The notes under the pieces are model-generated. The model searched no databases and was not told where the DNA came from. It worked only from the letters and a program-made list of their open reading frames with translations. Shown here piece after piece: positions 44,385-56,732 of a DNA stretch of 64,000 nucleotides. Positions within the stretch are counted from its first letter, which is position 1; every line of letters starts with the position of its first letter. The DNA is from Acanthococcus lagerstroemiae (Eukaryota > Arthropoda > Insecta > Hemiptera > Eriococcidae). A program made the position numbers and the translations under genes. The stretch lies in NCBI GenBank assembly GCA_031841125.1, contig CM063109.1:32988038-33052037 (forward strand). The letters run 5' to 3'.

Positions 44385-46172
44385 CAGGATGTCCATTCTC
44401 TGGAAAACCTGGAAAAGTCAGGGAATTTTGTCCGTCTGGAAAAGTCTGGGAAATGTCAGGAAATTTTGGAATGTTCAGCATTTTTCACCTGAAAGTCAGG
44501 GAATTTTGTAAAAAAATCGACTGCGAAATTCTGTAGTATTTCAAACAGATTTTACCCTATTTCTTATTTAAAAAATTTTTCTTATCTTTTTTCTTTCACA
44601 AGAAAAGGACGTGGGTTTTCCAAGGTATTCGTTTCGCATCTTCATCTTTCTATTAAGGCGGTTATACACTTAACGGTATTTCATATTTCGTGACTTTCAC
44701 GAACCATTTTGCGAAAAATATGACGAAACGCAAACCAGTCCTTATACATTTCTCCCAATGTCAGCTGTTTCGTGTTTTCATCTCATACTGTTCGCGAGAA
44801 TCTGAAAATCGGCACAAAAAGACGCGAAAATGAAAAAATATTCAGTCTAGCTCCTCTCCCCAGTGTAAAAAAGTTTTTGAGGAAGTCGTAATGAAACGAG
44901 AATTTGAAAACTAACGAATTCACCTTCTGGAACATCCTGTCATCGGGTTTTTCTTCGGCTCCCCTCTCCTTCGCAAATGTAGATCATGGGGAATGAAAGG
45001 AACTTCCGAGATTTCGGGAAAAGAGTAACTAATCCACAAAACTTGAAAAAAAATCTAAAGAGCGCATAATAATTACTATCGCGTTATGGAGGGGTCCACT
45101 GTTTTCAAACGTGTGACCTTATACTCGTATTGTATCTGTTGATACTCTTAAATTGAAGCCTTTTCAGCCTCCCCTAGTGCCATAATTGTCCAGATCCTAA
45201 CCACCTTTTTACTTTCATAGCATTTGTCGTTATATGCCGGAGCTTTTTCACCTGGGTTCTAGAATTCATTTTTATAGTTATTTTCTCTCTCCCTAAACCA
45301 TTCAGGTTCCACGATGAAGGGGCTAATTCCTGGTTACTCTAGTTTTCCTCAGGTTCCAAATTCTTTACGAGATTCTAAAGTCAATTTTCGGACAGAATAG
45401 CCAACCAAGCTCTGAGTCGTTGATTTCGAATATCGCCTCAGATATTTTTATCCGACACCTTCCAGAGCACTGTCGTAATACAAATTCAGCTTCTTCGGCG
45501 AAAAATTGCACGAAGTATCGAAATAGGGGTAGTCTTGTGTTGCTGATTTTGAATATCGCTTTCGATTCTTAATCTGGACCAAATTTTAGCTCCTGTGCTT
45601 TTTCAGTTGAGAAATTTTTACGACGTTATTTTCTCGTAGCAACACTTTGAATAAATAAGACTGTTTTTTACTTTATTCAGTGGCTTTAATTAGAAAGGGT
45701 GAATTTCGATTTTGCTTGTCTTACGCTCTTGCTACCTCATGGATCGCACCAGGAGGGACAGGATCCAAAAATTACCCCTAAAATCGAATGCAGCGACCTC
45801 GAAAACCTGTAAACCAATTTTCGAACTTTATTCTTTCACCCCCTGCCCCTTCACGGTCATCATTAAGTCACACGAAAAAATCTATGAAGTTGTTAATTGA
45901 CATCGCGTCACGCTGCACCCCATATAGAGCGCATTTTCATTTCCATCGTTAAATTTGTACACCTTCTCTGCCACAGCTTCATAAGCACACGGTACAAAAA
46001 AAAAGTTTGTGGGAGTGCTTGACGATATTTGTCGCTCATGATGTTCGAATAAACTTGACCCCCCCCCCTACATGTGTAATTTGTATTTGAAGGGTCTGGG
46101 AAACTGGAAAAATTGGCCTGGAAAACCTGGAAAAGTCAGGAAAAATCATTTCCGAACCAGAATGGACACCTT
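44385..46172. mobile_element. TIR element (AGGRTGTCCATTCT ends), 1.8 kb
   Basis: The left end CAGGATGTCCATTCT faces AGAATGGACACCTT at the right. GAAAGG lies immediately outside both ends (44379-44384, 46173-46178). Just inside each end the phrase CTGGAAAACCTGGAAAAGTC occurs in the same direction. The interior includes two units of the GTCGCTGAWTTC satellite (45405-45560). No transposase is encoded. Superfamily uncertain. Confidence 0.7.
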
Positions 46173-46179
46173 GAAAGGG

Positions 46180-47454
46180 GTTCGATGATAATTTGCGCTT
46201 CTTCTTTTTGTTCACGTCGGTGACACCAAAAAAATAGCGAAAAATCAGCGTTTTCTTCCATAACGTGCTAATCTATAGAAAATTGAAGAGTTATTTTGAA
46301 CCTCATATTTTGGGCATTTCGAGGGAAGTTACGAAAAGTTGTAAGATATTCTTTTTGTGTATAACTTGAAGAGGAGGAATAGGTAATTTTCGTTCTAAAA
46401 GTTATCTCCCACAATCAACATTTTTTGGTATTTTTGGGGAATGTTCAACCTGCTGGGGAAGGGAGCGCCACTATTACGACCTTAGACTCTTGATATTGTC
46501 ATTAGGGGGCTAATTCAAAAAGATTCATGGAAAAAATACTCGATTTCTTTTTATGCGATCCAATGCTGGCGGAGTAATTCTGCGATTTCATATCTCATTC
46601 GTTCGCTGGTTATAAAACAGAATCTCAGACGTCAGTCAATGCGGAAGCTGAGCCTCAACAGGTATGTGGTTTGGTTTTCGGCTGGCTGAGCATTTGTTGT
46701 TTTTTTCTTTCTTCTGTTTAGTCGAGCAAGAAAACAAATACCTGGGCGTTATTAACTTCTCAACATGAGTTTCAAACGGTCGGACGGACGAATAATACGC
46801 GATCTGCGTTGCTGATAAAATACCTGACTCGAGAAAAGGAAGATGCGACAAAGGATGTTTATTTACTGACACGGAGTAGAAGACAGAAAAAGAGGTGATT
46901 TTCTGGGAATAAGCAGAGAGGGAGGAGTGAGAGAAAGGGAGAGGAGAAGAAGAGGAAAAAAGGTATACAGTAGCAAAAGACGACTTAATTGCATGGTCAG
47001 ACATGGGGTCTTCAGCTTTTGTCGGCGCGCTTTGTAAGAGATTCGGAGCTGTGTCGAGAAAACAGGGGCCAGTTTTGTCTATTCTTCCGAGTGAAGATTT
47101 TTCCGTGCTTGATGTTTATGTTCCTGCCTTGATTTCGAAGTCCGGATGCGTATTCTTGGTCTTTGCGAAACCGAGCAGGACATAACGTGGTCACTATTCT
47201 TTCATCTCGCTGAATTGAAAATCAACTACCGTTAATACTGATCACTGTCTTGCTATCAGTTGATAAATGTATTGAAAACATTCGACTTTATTCGATAAAC
47301 ACGCATCATCCTGCGCTTTCAAAATTACAATCAGTTTAACTTGGTTGGACTGGCATAGTGTGAGATTTATAATTTTTCCATTGATGGGGGCACGGTGGGG
47401 AAATTTCGGCCAAATTATATTTGATACACTCAATACGAAAATGATGTGTAGCAT
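46180..47454. other. No recognisable gene
   Basis: Around 46295-46345 the sequence is an inverted partner of 43245-43295 (AAATGCCCAAAATA with CTTACAA). Open frames at 46636-47185 on both strands have no recognised motif. Confidence 0.4.
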
Positions 47455-48085
47455 CTCCGTAGTCGATATAAGCCGCATCAAAACAGAGAACGAAACGATC
47501 GAAATGGTGGACAAATTCGTATATCTAGGTCAAACGATGAAAATGGAGAGTGATTTTGGGGCAGAGATTTCGAGACTATACAGGCATCGTGGACAGCATA
47601 TTCTAGGACAAAAAGAATTTTGAGAAACCACGAGATACCCATAATGCTTGAGGAGAAAAATAATAAATCAATGCACTAACCCAGTGATGACACGCGCTAG
47701 CGCGACGTGAGCCTTGACTAAAAAACTGGAGAATAGAGTGACGAAAACGCAGGGGAAAATGGAAAGGCCGATGTTTGGAATAACACTCAATGATAAATGG
47801 ATGGTGAAGTACATACGAGAAAAAACTGGAGAGATGGACATTATGGAAATGGCGAAATGGAGCAAGTGAAGCTGGACGGGACACGCGGCTCCAAGAAAAG
47901 AGAATCAATAGATCTCAAGAGTGACTAAATGGGAACCGGAGCGAAGAAGGGCAACTGGGAGACCAAGGGGAAGTTGGGTCGACTATAGATTAGAATCGAC
48001 GGAGAGGACTAAAGATCCTGGAATGTAGAAGCGGAGGCCTTCATCCAGCAATGGACTGAACATAAAGGCTGAGAGACGAAGAAGA
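47455..48085 (+). pseudogene. RTE-like LINE, 3' third
   Basis: Translation gives IEMVDKFVYLGQTMKMESDF and FGAEISR, then KMERPMFGITLNDKW, EMAKWSK, WTGHAAPRKENQ and RRRATGRPRGSWVDY. These match the block order after the polymerase active site in RTE-type LINEs (VYLGS, RAMLGVS.RDR, WAGHIAR, GRPP.RW.DD). Stops and frameshifts occur between blocks. It ends in a GAAGAAGAAGAA tract near 48085. The polymerase core is absent (5'-truncated). It is a different family from the LINE at 33478-38240, judged by its C-terminal end. Confidence 0.8.
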
Positions 48086-48089
48086 AGAA

Positions 48090-49000
48090 AGATATATAAC
48101 CACCAGAGTGGTCCAAAATTTAGTGATGTTTGAAATAGTTTAACATCGGGTTCCCTATAAGCAATTCTCCGCTTTTGCTTCAAAGTTTCAAAACTAACGG
48201 GTTCGGCTGATTGGTCCAATTATCAAAAAGTCGTTCTCGTCGTTGGTATAAGGATGGAGTACCTACCGAGAGTACGAGGAAAGTTTTATTCAAAGGTCAA
48301 TGACTTCATATTAAAATTCAGGTAAAAAGTAAACGTTTTTGAAATCATTTTAGAAACGAAAATCTATTTATGAAATGTTTTCCGGTTGAAGGCTTCACTG
48401 GGGGGGGGGGGGCAGAACCCAGAAACTACAGATAATAGTATCAAGCATATCGAAATTAGGTCTTTCAGACTCCCTTTTGAGATTATTTTGAGTGTAACCC
48501 CTACCAATAAGACTCCAAAGAGAACTGGGATGAGAAAACTTCAAAATTACTCAACATTGCTTCAAGTATACAGCACCACGGGGATATTTGGGAATAAAGG
48601 GGTTATTTGGGGAATTCACATTTTCCGGTGGTGATTGCAGCACTGAGCAACTCAAAATGGGCAAAATCGACTGGACCTGAAAAACCGATAAAGAAATAAG
48701 ATCTGATGGAGGTTTTTAGTCATTGATTTCAGTCAATTAATCAAATTTCTATCGCTAAACTTCACCTACTTGGATTTTTAAAATCCAAATTTCACTTCAC
48801 AATTTTCGCAATTTTTAAAATTTTTAATGGAAAAACTTTTCTTAACGTAAGTTCATTGTTAGAGAACGTGTGGCAACAAGGGTATAAAGTCGCCGCGAAA
48901 AACTGAATTTTCCCCCCTTTGGCCGCACAGTAAGTCCAAAAACAATTTGAGATGGGTTCAATTCAGTTGATTTCGAGAATCGAGAAAACAAGGTACCTAA
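48090..49000. other. No recognisable gene
   Basis: AT-rich, with the longest G run of the window (G13 at 48400-48412). No exon is supported. Confidence 0.4.
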
Positions 49001-49011
49001 CAAAATCAGGG

Positions 49012-49095
49012 ATATTCTGTATGTAGGGAGTGACAATTCACAATTTCTTCTTTTGTAGCTTTCGGCTGTTAACGCCATCCCTACATACAGAATAT
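49012..49095. repeat. Perfect 18-bp inverted repeat with 48-bp loop
   Basis: ATATTCTGTATGTAGGGA (49012-49029) and its exact complement at 49078-49095. It may be a tiny foldback element. Just after it (49142-49160) lies TTGGTCGCTGATTCTGAATG, a lone satellite unit start. Confidence 0.85.
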
Positions 49096-49387
49096 TACCA
49101 CGTTGACTCACACTTCAACATGGACATTAAAATTAGGGATATTGGTCGCTGATTCTGAATGTTATGTAGTCTCGAATTGGAAACTCTACATTCAAATTTT
49201 ATAACGAAGAAATTCTGCTTTATTTATAATTCTTTCGTCGTTGTGCTACGCATATTTTCAGGAACGAAAATAAGGGGGCACGGGGGTAACCTACCCATTT
49301 ACCCCAAGCCTCCACCGGAGTTGGAAAATTTTAGTAGATGGATCAAAAGTTGGAAAAATCATACGAGTTAAAGCTAATGCTAACAAA

Positions 49388-49475
49388 TTTTGATACTTGG
49401 GAATTTTGACTTGGGTCAGTTGGGAATTTAACTATTTTTGTCTCCCCAGAAAAAAACTTTTCGCTACGTCCTCGC
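49388..49475 (+). repeat. Dispersed repeat, TTTGATACTTGGGAATTTTG copy 1
   Basis: Shares TTTGATACTTGGGAATTTTG, GTCAGTTGGGA and a CTTTTCGCTACGTCCT-type end with 61874-61958 on the same strand. No ends or duplications were identified. Confidence 0.65.
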
Positions 49476-49699
49476 ATATTTTATTCATCTTTTGAAATGA
49501 ATAAATTGAAAATCAAATTAATATTATTTTTACTTCAGATATGGTATCGTCATCCAAGCCGTTGAGACGTTTGCGGTGTGAATTGAAATCTACAATGGAA
49601 AAGCGGGGGGGGGGAGAGACTCCTTCATTCCTTTGAAAAAAGAAGCCACCTTGGACAGTTGGTTGAATGACTAAAATTCAGGATATTCGAAATTAAGTT

Positions 49700-49802
49700 G
49701 AAAAAAGTACAAAATGAAAGAACTTGCACAAAGTAGAGAGAAATGGAGAGCTGCATCAAACCGGTTGTAAGACTGATAACCTTATCGTCATCATCATCAA
49801 GT
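49700..49802 (+). mobile_element. RTE-like LINE, last 100 bp
   Basis: ATGAAAGAACTTGCACAAAG through AGCTGCATCAAACCGGTTGT to GACTGATAACCTTATCGTCA, followed by a short (TCA)n tail. It matches the 3' end of the LINE at 33478-38240. It is severely 5'-truncated and on the opposite strand. A short trinucleotide tail instead of poly-A fits RTE-type elements. Confidence 0.88.
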
Positions 49803-50432
49803 CCCATACTTATGAAAAATGGGGGCTACCAGGTTTTAATGTAACAAAAAAATCGAGGAATTCAAATTTAATATGCCTGTAGGTAAATCGAAAGTACAAT
49901 TTACTATTCCTAGCAGCAAAACTAAACACCTTGAAGGTCATTCATCCAAATTTTCTATTCAGTTTTTTACCGTTTCTGATGTTTGTGCATTTTTGGACTT
50001 ATGTGGCATTTAAACCGAGGCGACGATAAGGAAATAAGCTATTTCGTTGTTTCCGGTTTGAAGTAAAATAGGCATCCAGCTTATGTGTCCGATCATAATT
50101 ATATCGTTTCATACACGCGAGCTCTCATTCTTATCATTTTCTTTGCTGTAACTTGGAGGACAAAAGTATAATATTGCCCCTCTGGCCTCTGCTTCACGAG
50201 TGGGTTTGCAAGTGCCCCCTTTTCCTGGCTCCGACGTCACTGACTTTTACTAGTTTCGTTGTTTTCATTTTTAGAATGTGCAAATAATATTTTATACTAC
50301 CCTTTCATATTCTGACGCCACCGCTCCTTTACACTTGCCTTTCCATGTGAGAATTTTCATGGGCAAAATTCGCTGAAATTTTTGACAGATGTGTTCAAAA
50401 ATGCGAACTAATTTTCTCGTACCTTTCGATAG
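49803..50432. other. No recognisable feature
   Basis: AT-rich DNA. A splice acceptor candidate (CGTACCTTTCGATAG) ends it at 50432. Confidence 0.4.
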
Positions 50433-50636
50433 AAGCACTACTACATGCCATCATCTCACCCAGCATTCAAGACACTGCAAATAGCGATATCAATACAATC
50501 GGAAATCGAACCTAGAATGAAAATACTCCTATGCAAAGCACAGACCCAATATAATAAACTTTGTGCAGATCTGTGCGACCCCGACATTCCCAGACTCACA
50601 CAACACACAACAGCTGCAACTAAAAAAGAAACTTCG
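50433..50636 (+). CDS. Candidate internal exon of an unidentified gene
   Basis: A 204-bp open block of exactly 68 codons lies between an acceptor (TTTCGATAG|AAG) and a strong donor (ACTTCG|GTAAGT), phase 0 at both ends. It starts KHYYMPSSHPAFKTLQIAIS and continues IQSEIEPRMKILLCKAQ, YNKLCADLCDPDIPRL and TKKETS. GC content is higher than in the flanks and the amino-acid mix looks like protein rather than AT-rich noise. Three cysteines and no transmembrane segment are present. I do not recognise the family. No neighbouring exon in matching phase was found within the window, so this could be an isolated exon in long introns or a chance block. Confidence 0.4.
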
Positions 50637-50639
50637 GTA

Positions 50640-51467
50640 AGTGATCAAACACTCGAAATTGTAATATTGTTTATAATGCATTGTTCTTGGGCGTTATTAT
50701 ATACGTAGTATCGATCTGACGAGTACATTGATTATCGTGTCGATGCGAAAAACTCGATCCGAATGATTGAAAATACTTTAAAACGTTTATGCAAAATAAT
50801 TAAGATATTTGCGTTTGATGAGAACGCTTCGACGTTACGTACCAGGCGAAAATAATGCCAACGATACTTCACATTAATAATTGTAATATTTGAGTTTTTC
50901 AAAGGCCCTCCCGTTTTTTTTTTCTCTCGTTATTATCTCGGTGAAGGACATATACGAAAATTAACGAAGAATAGCGTCGAGGGCACAATCGGCGGCTTGA
51001 ATAGCCGGTACGACGTCTACAACAAAATGGCGTTAGATTTTGAGATTTGTGGGTAAACGGGAGTACGAGTGTTTTCATGTCAGTTTTCGTGGTTTCGTTA
51101 TTTGTTTCAAGTGCAGGCTGTTTCACCCCAGCACAACGGGCATGGGCTAATCTAATTCACGCCGGGTATCGAGGTCTGCAGTGGTGCGGTCAAACTCTTA
51201 GTTACCGTGAATATGGTAGTGGACTGCCAATCTTTCTGCCAAAGTGCTTTAGTAAGCTCACCACCACGTCAGCCAGTCATACTTTCACCAAGCATTACCA
51301 ACTCATTAACAATGTCAAAATTGTCTGATACTGTTTTAGCAGTGCCACTACCAAATCAGCTGTTTTTTTACCATAAAATTTAAATTTCCGTCGAGATAGC
51401 GTCTTAGCGCCACGATAGTGCTTCGCTGTACCCATATTAAGTACCTTAAATTCAAGGAAATCCTCAC
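50640..51467. other. No recognisable gene
   Basis: A somewhat CpG-containing patch lies at 50930-51060. The open frame at 51047-51328 has no known motif and does not join the exon at 50433-50636 in phase. Confidence 0.4.
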
Positions 51468-51565
51468 TTGGTGGTCCGAATGGCGCTGCACGCATGCTGA
51501 AGTGGCTTCCTAGACACCCCTCCCTGGAAACAATCCTTCCGTGTATCGCATCAGTACCCAGAGGG
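51468..51565 (+). repeat. Dispersed repeat, copy c
   Basis: AATGGCGCTGCACGCATGCT with AAGTGGCTTCC and GTGTATCGCATCAGT. The last word is also present in copy d (63280-63392), so the repeat is at least 100 bp long. Confidence 0.65.
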
Positions 51566-51569
51566 ATGC

Positions 51570-52327
51570 ACTGAGGCTGGCCCGAGCCCCCTTTTCGCTC
51601 CTCCGTTTCGGATCCGCGCTGTACTACCAGGGCCACTATAAGACATCCTACTGATCGAGGCAAAGCTAACCTAGCATTAACATGGAATTCGGGTGCACCA
51701 CAGATAGACGCGTTACCTTTCTTCACCCTTCACCTCCCAACCCGACTAACAAAAATCACGCGCCCGAGATGCCCGCATTCGGGATACTCGCAGGGTTCAG
51801 CTGATTCCTGGTGCTGTGAGCCAACCTCCTTCTGAAAGAACTGCCGTTATAATCCCGGTTAACCCTCACACCAAGGTACTTACCTGGCGGGTACACCGTG
51901 ATCAAGGAAATCCTAAAAGAAGTCATAAAAGTGGAAACATACTTACAACCCTTAAACAGCACACGTCAATTTTAGTTTTTTAATTAAAAACTCTGTAATA
52001 TTTCTAAATGGGGAAACTCACCTTAGTATGTAACTTCATTTACAGAAATACAAAAAAATCTCCCCAAAAAGAATTGCCTATTTTCAAAATTGAAGGGGCC
52101 ATATATTAATTAAAAAATTGATATTCTTGGTCAATTTTTTGCGCCTTCAATATTAAAGATAGACAATTATGTCTACAAAGTATATTTTGTTACAAATAGT
52201 ATGAACAATGAAATACCATGTTTGAATTTTGTATTAAACATTTTTTGAAATTATTATCAGCGTTAAAAAACAAGTGAGGTTCGGAGGACCTGGCAATAGG
52301 GTGTTTGCAAATTCTTATTTATTATTT
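51570..52327. other. No recognisable gene
   Basis: Mixed-composition DNA to about 51960, then AT-rich. No supported feature. Confidence 0.4.
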
Positions 52328-52567
52328 GTGACGAGATGCGTGAAAAGGGCCCTTGTGGTGATCTTGAAAATTTGAGTTTGCGAATACGGTATCACTGATT
52401 GGCAAGGTATACAGAATTTGAGATTGAGGTTGCTTCCACACTTATCAGATCTCCCGGCTCTGTAATGCGGTATTCTTTAATCTGTAGACCTTGGAAATCG
52501 GTGGTACTGGACTCACAAACTCAAAATTTTAAATCACCACAATGGCCCTTTTCACGCAACGCGTCAC
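52328..52567. mobile_element. Foldback element, about 65-bp arms
   Basis: The left arm is GTGACGAGATGCGTGAAAAG, then GGCCCTTGTGGTGAT and TTTGAGTTTG. It faces the right arm ATCACCACAATGGCCCTTTT followed by CACGCAACGCGTCAC. The arms differ at several positions. The 240-bp element is non-coding. Confidence 0.85.
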
Positions 52568-52569
52568 AT

Positions 52570-54435
52570 TTATTATAAATTGAAACACTTTGAAATGCGA
52601 TAACACAGCAAAAACCCTAAACGCTACACGCACATCCGGGAAGTTCAAGGCTTCAAACTGTGAAGCTGCAGACTGCAAGAACGCAGCAGACTTTGAACAA
52701 CACTGAACATACTAGAATACATTTCCATTTTCTGTTTAATTCGTTCCAAGTTCCAAGCGGCAAGCAGAAATCAAACACTCTATTTTTACAAGACAAATAA
52801 ATTCAAAGGACATAAATCCAAGGAATTTAAAACTAACAAGTTTCCATGAATATGAACGGATAACTGCTGTCTGCTGATAACAATAATTCAAAAAGGGACA
52901 GGAATTTTGTTTGGATTCAAATAAACGAGGAATTTTACTTCGATTCAAATAAAGTTGTGTTCTCGCTTCAGAAAACGCACATTAATGTGTTCTCACTCCT
53001 CATTACAATGTTTATAAGACGCAAATACATTAGCTCCACTCCTCTCACACAACGCGTAAAATATTCGTGAACCGTTCGGATGCAAGAAAGATAATCTTTC
53101 ATTTCAAAAACAAAACGTGATCTGCCGATTATTTATTCAGAACGTTTTTCGTTAATTCCGCTACACGATTATAATAGAAGTTCAAATTCGTAGTTGAAAG
53201 CATATTGACAGTTTTGGATGATTCGTCGTTCCTGATAACGAAAAGACGAAGGTAGATAGTCAAACAAGAAACGAAATATTCGTGAAAGACCTGAAACAGA
53301 ATACCAAAATTACCACTTAATACTGCTAACATATTTATGAGACATAACTCACATCACATTATTAGTCGGAAATTTTTCTGATAAGAGTACCACAATATGT
53401 TGCATGTACTTAGTTCGAGTCAAATACATTATACACTAATTCAACTGAGAACCCATTATTCATACAAACAAACAATACACTTACCTCTTCTAAGTCCAGT
53501 TAATGTCTTCACTTCCTTTGAGGAAATAGTTCCTTTTGTAGAAAAGTACAAGTCGCACAATACTGTCATGAGTAAAATAGGAAATTACGAAATAAAACGT
53601 AAACAAGTTGCATTTGTAAGTCGAAAGCGTAACGGAGAGGATGAAAGGATACATTCATAATATTATCATAATAGTAACCCGACTTATCGATAGATGGCAG
53701 CAGTTGACGGAGAACGCAACTGAGCTAAAACTGAACTATGTGCTGTAAACACTTCAGTTGTATTTAGTGAACAATGATGAAAATTTGATTGCAATAGAGT
53801 GCTAGCAGCGTTGCGCGTGGGCAAACACCCTAAAAATAATAATATTGAATTGTCCCTTCAAGATAGAAAGTGTGCAACCAACTCTACAGCGGAGATTGAA
53901 GTTTTATTTCAGGCACACCAACACCAGCCGCAGCGCTCGGCGTTCAGTGCAGTGGTGGTGAATTTCACCACGTGTGCCATTCAAGGGTGGTTTTTTCTCT
54001 TTGAGGGGAGAAGGGGTTGTAATTTTTATTCTTCTTCTTTTCGAACATTCGGCAGTTCCGCAGAAGAAAAAGCCTGTGTCAAAATTAAAAATAATAACAG
54101 AGAATGAAGCAATAACCCAAGCAGCAACTGAATCAAAATGGGAGGAAAAAATACCGGAAAACTGTTGGTTAACGAAAGAGGAAAAATATTTTATATATTT
54201 ATTCATGTTTTATTTTAGAGTCTGGACAAATAATATTTTTAGTTTTTATTATTATAGCTTTCCGTTGGTTGCCATAAAAACTTGAACTATTAATTATAGC
54301 CTTAATTCTAATTCTGATGACTCGGACTCACCAACCGCCCACGCCCGATAGTCGGGCATAGGTGGATACACAAATATTCCGATACCCTGTTTATTTGTTT
54401 CACGAAAAGTTTTGAACTCAACGGCAAAACAATCC
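52570..54435. other. No recognisable gene
   Basis: AT-rich DNA. Open frames near 53397-53660 and 53799-54285 show no known domain. Confidence 0.4.
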
Positions 54436-54439
54436 AATT

Positions 54440-54690
54440 AGATACCGCGTTCAATTTTTTCTGCGAAGTTAGTTTTGCTTATTTGAAGGAGTTAAATTTG
54501 TGTTTTGAGGTTCGAATAGAGGTCGAGTCGACAGTGAAATCGAATTGTTGAAATCAACGACTTTTAAAAATCATTGCACCGATGCCTTATTTAATTTTGG
54601 CCCCATTGAAGATGGAAAAGTGGAATTTGGGGCACCAATCGAGGTCGAATCGAAAATCTGATTGTATTTTTGAATTCAACTATCCACGGA
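54440..54690 (-). repeat. Satellite units, inverted copy of 57220-57470
   Basis: The minus strand follows 57220-57470 base for base at roughly 85% by eye, including CAATCAGATTTTCGATTCGA, TCCACTTTTCCATCTTCA and TTTAACTCCTTCAAATA. Two units of the GTCGTTGATTTC type are present. Confidence 0.88.
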
Positions 54691-54799
54691 AACTCTAGTG
54701 TGAGGCACTTCGTTTAACCTTCCTTATTGTAAAGACAGAGTATGCCATAGAAGCCGAAGTTACATCCCTGTGAGGCTGCAAAAAGACTATAAATAATAA

Positions 54800-55560
54800 G
54801 TTTACTTCGAAATTATATTATCTGGCTTTCACTATTACCTAGTGAAAATATCTGGTCTGATGTTGAAATTCCTTTCTAAACCCCACCTGGTTTATTAATT
54901 TTTGAACGTCTAAAATTTGTACAATTTTTTCCTTTAATATTGTTAAAAATAATTTACTAATGTCCGAGGATAGGTTGTGGCGTCTGTAGTTACATCGGTT
55001 TTGGTTCCTTTTTTATGTAGTAAGATAATTTCGGAAGGGTACCATTGTTCAGGCGTATTGCCTTGATCAAGAACCTGATAGAACATTTTTGTCAAAGGGG
55101 TACCAGAAAGTCTGCAAACACTTTTACTGATTCATTTTCGATTTTATGAGGACCTGCTGTCTTATTTCTTTTCAAATTTTCCAAAGCTAGTTGAATTTTG
55201 TCTTTTTTGGTGGTTGAGGGACTCTTCCCTTACTGCTTATGTGGAGTCTGTGGGGAATTCCAAATTATTCTCAACATTTTTGTCCGCCTCGTAGAGTTTT
55301 GAATAGAATTTTATAGCCTCACCAACTGTTTCCTTCCTGCTTTTATTTAAGGCAGAGTAGGACTCTTTCCTTCATTATCTTTTTTGACTTTCTTTGTTAC
55401 CCAAGATTCCTCAGTTTTGCTCTTAGCTAGCTCCAAATCAAAATTCTTTGTTCTTGTCGAACTTCTCGCTTAATTAGCTTATAAATAGCTCAGCTAATTC
55501 TATCTGGTCAGCCCTATTTTTTCCTCTTCAATTCTGTTTTTTTTTATTTTTTATAATAAG
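54800..55560 (-). pseudogene. LINE reverse transcriptase fragment, Jockey-like
   Basis: Minus-strand translation in shifting frames gives LIKREVRQE, KSPTL, then ALENLKRNKTAGP, WYPSEIILLHKKGTK, NYRRHNLSSDISKLF and NQVGFRKEF. These are blocks 0-3 of a non-LTR reverse transcriptase (K.NKA.GPD, PEQW...IIL.KKG, NYR.ISL, QAGFR). The active-site block is not reached before the copy ends. Many stops and frameshifts show an old, dead copy. Confidence 0.75.
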
Positions 55561-55561
55561 T

Positions 55562-56730
55562 GTTTTGTTTCTTCACCCAATTTATCATCAATTCTTTGTG
55601 TTTTCTTGAGCCTACTTCAACTAGTGTATTTTTAAAAGTCCAGTTCAAAAAGCTTCCACTAAATAACAAAAGTCTGGAAAAAATATTAGTCCCTAAGATT
55701 TGTGTTCAAAGGTCTTTTCCACAGCACAGCAAAAAGCCAAATCTTCAATACTTTTGTATAATACCTACTTTTGGATGTGGAGCAGAGACCTGATCACTTA
55801 TAAAAAATTTGACAGAGAAACTACTAAAATTGTTTGTTGGACTGTATAAGAATAATTATGAGGAATACGGTCCGGCATCATTGAGGAACTTTGCTTAGTT
55901 TGTAATTACTTAGTGTTATGATGCAGCTGAAAAGATAGTGTAGATAATTGGGTTGTCAAACATCGATTTTAAATAATTCCCACGTGTAGTGAAGCAGGCC
56001 AGCCAGGATAGAGGACACGTCTGGCGGTGAAAACAGACGCCCACATATTCGTGTTTTGGTATCCTGGAACACCTGTGCGTCGATATTTGATGGCATTTTG
56101 CACGCCATGCCATCACAACAACAAGAGTTCTCACTCAATATAGCAGAGGAAATATCATTACTTACATTAAGGCTTGAATTATCAAGCCAGAGGATACGCC
56201 TTCTAGACCATGTTTACTTGGCAGAAATGTGGCTGTATAGCTGAAAGTTTTATCTTTCACAGGTATATTTTTGAACTGTCATTCGATCAATTTGAGCGTT
56301 ATTACTTCCCCCCTCCCCCATCTCATCCTAAAGGTTTTGCGAGATACCTGCCTTAGAGTAAAGTAAGACTTTTTCCGATTTTTTTTTTCACGACTAGTGA
56401 TAGCAAATGTCTAGTAAGTATATGTATCAAAAGCGTGAGCAAATTTTTACTTGAAAAAATCTTGAAATTCTTCTAATGCCTCAGTGGCTTAAAATTAAAC
56501 ATATGAATTCATATAAGAAAGGTGTGATTTAACTTTAGACAGAATGTGTCATGAAATTCCCCTGTATTTTTTTATTGCAAAGTCGGATCCGTGTGGAACA
56601 AACGAGTGTTTTCAAGGACTAAGGTCTAGTTTATTATGAATGGAAAAAATGTTCTCTCCTCTCAATGGGGACTAAAACATGCCCCAACTTTACAATTTCA
56701 AATGGAAAAGAAAATACATCGAAAAAATTA
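55562..56730. other. No recognisable gene
   Basis: AT-rich DNA. The open frame at 56056-56244 has no recognised motif and no clear splice context. Confidence 0.4.
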
Positions 56731-56732
56731 TT

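Noticed and set aside
46636..47004. 122-codon open frame on the minus strand
   Set aside because: Ser/Phe-rich composition, no motif, no splice context; read as chance in a purine-rich stretch.
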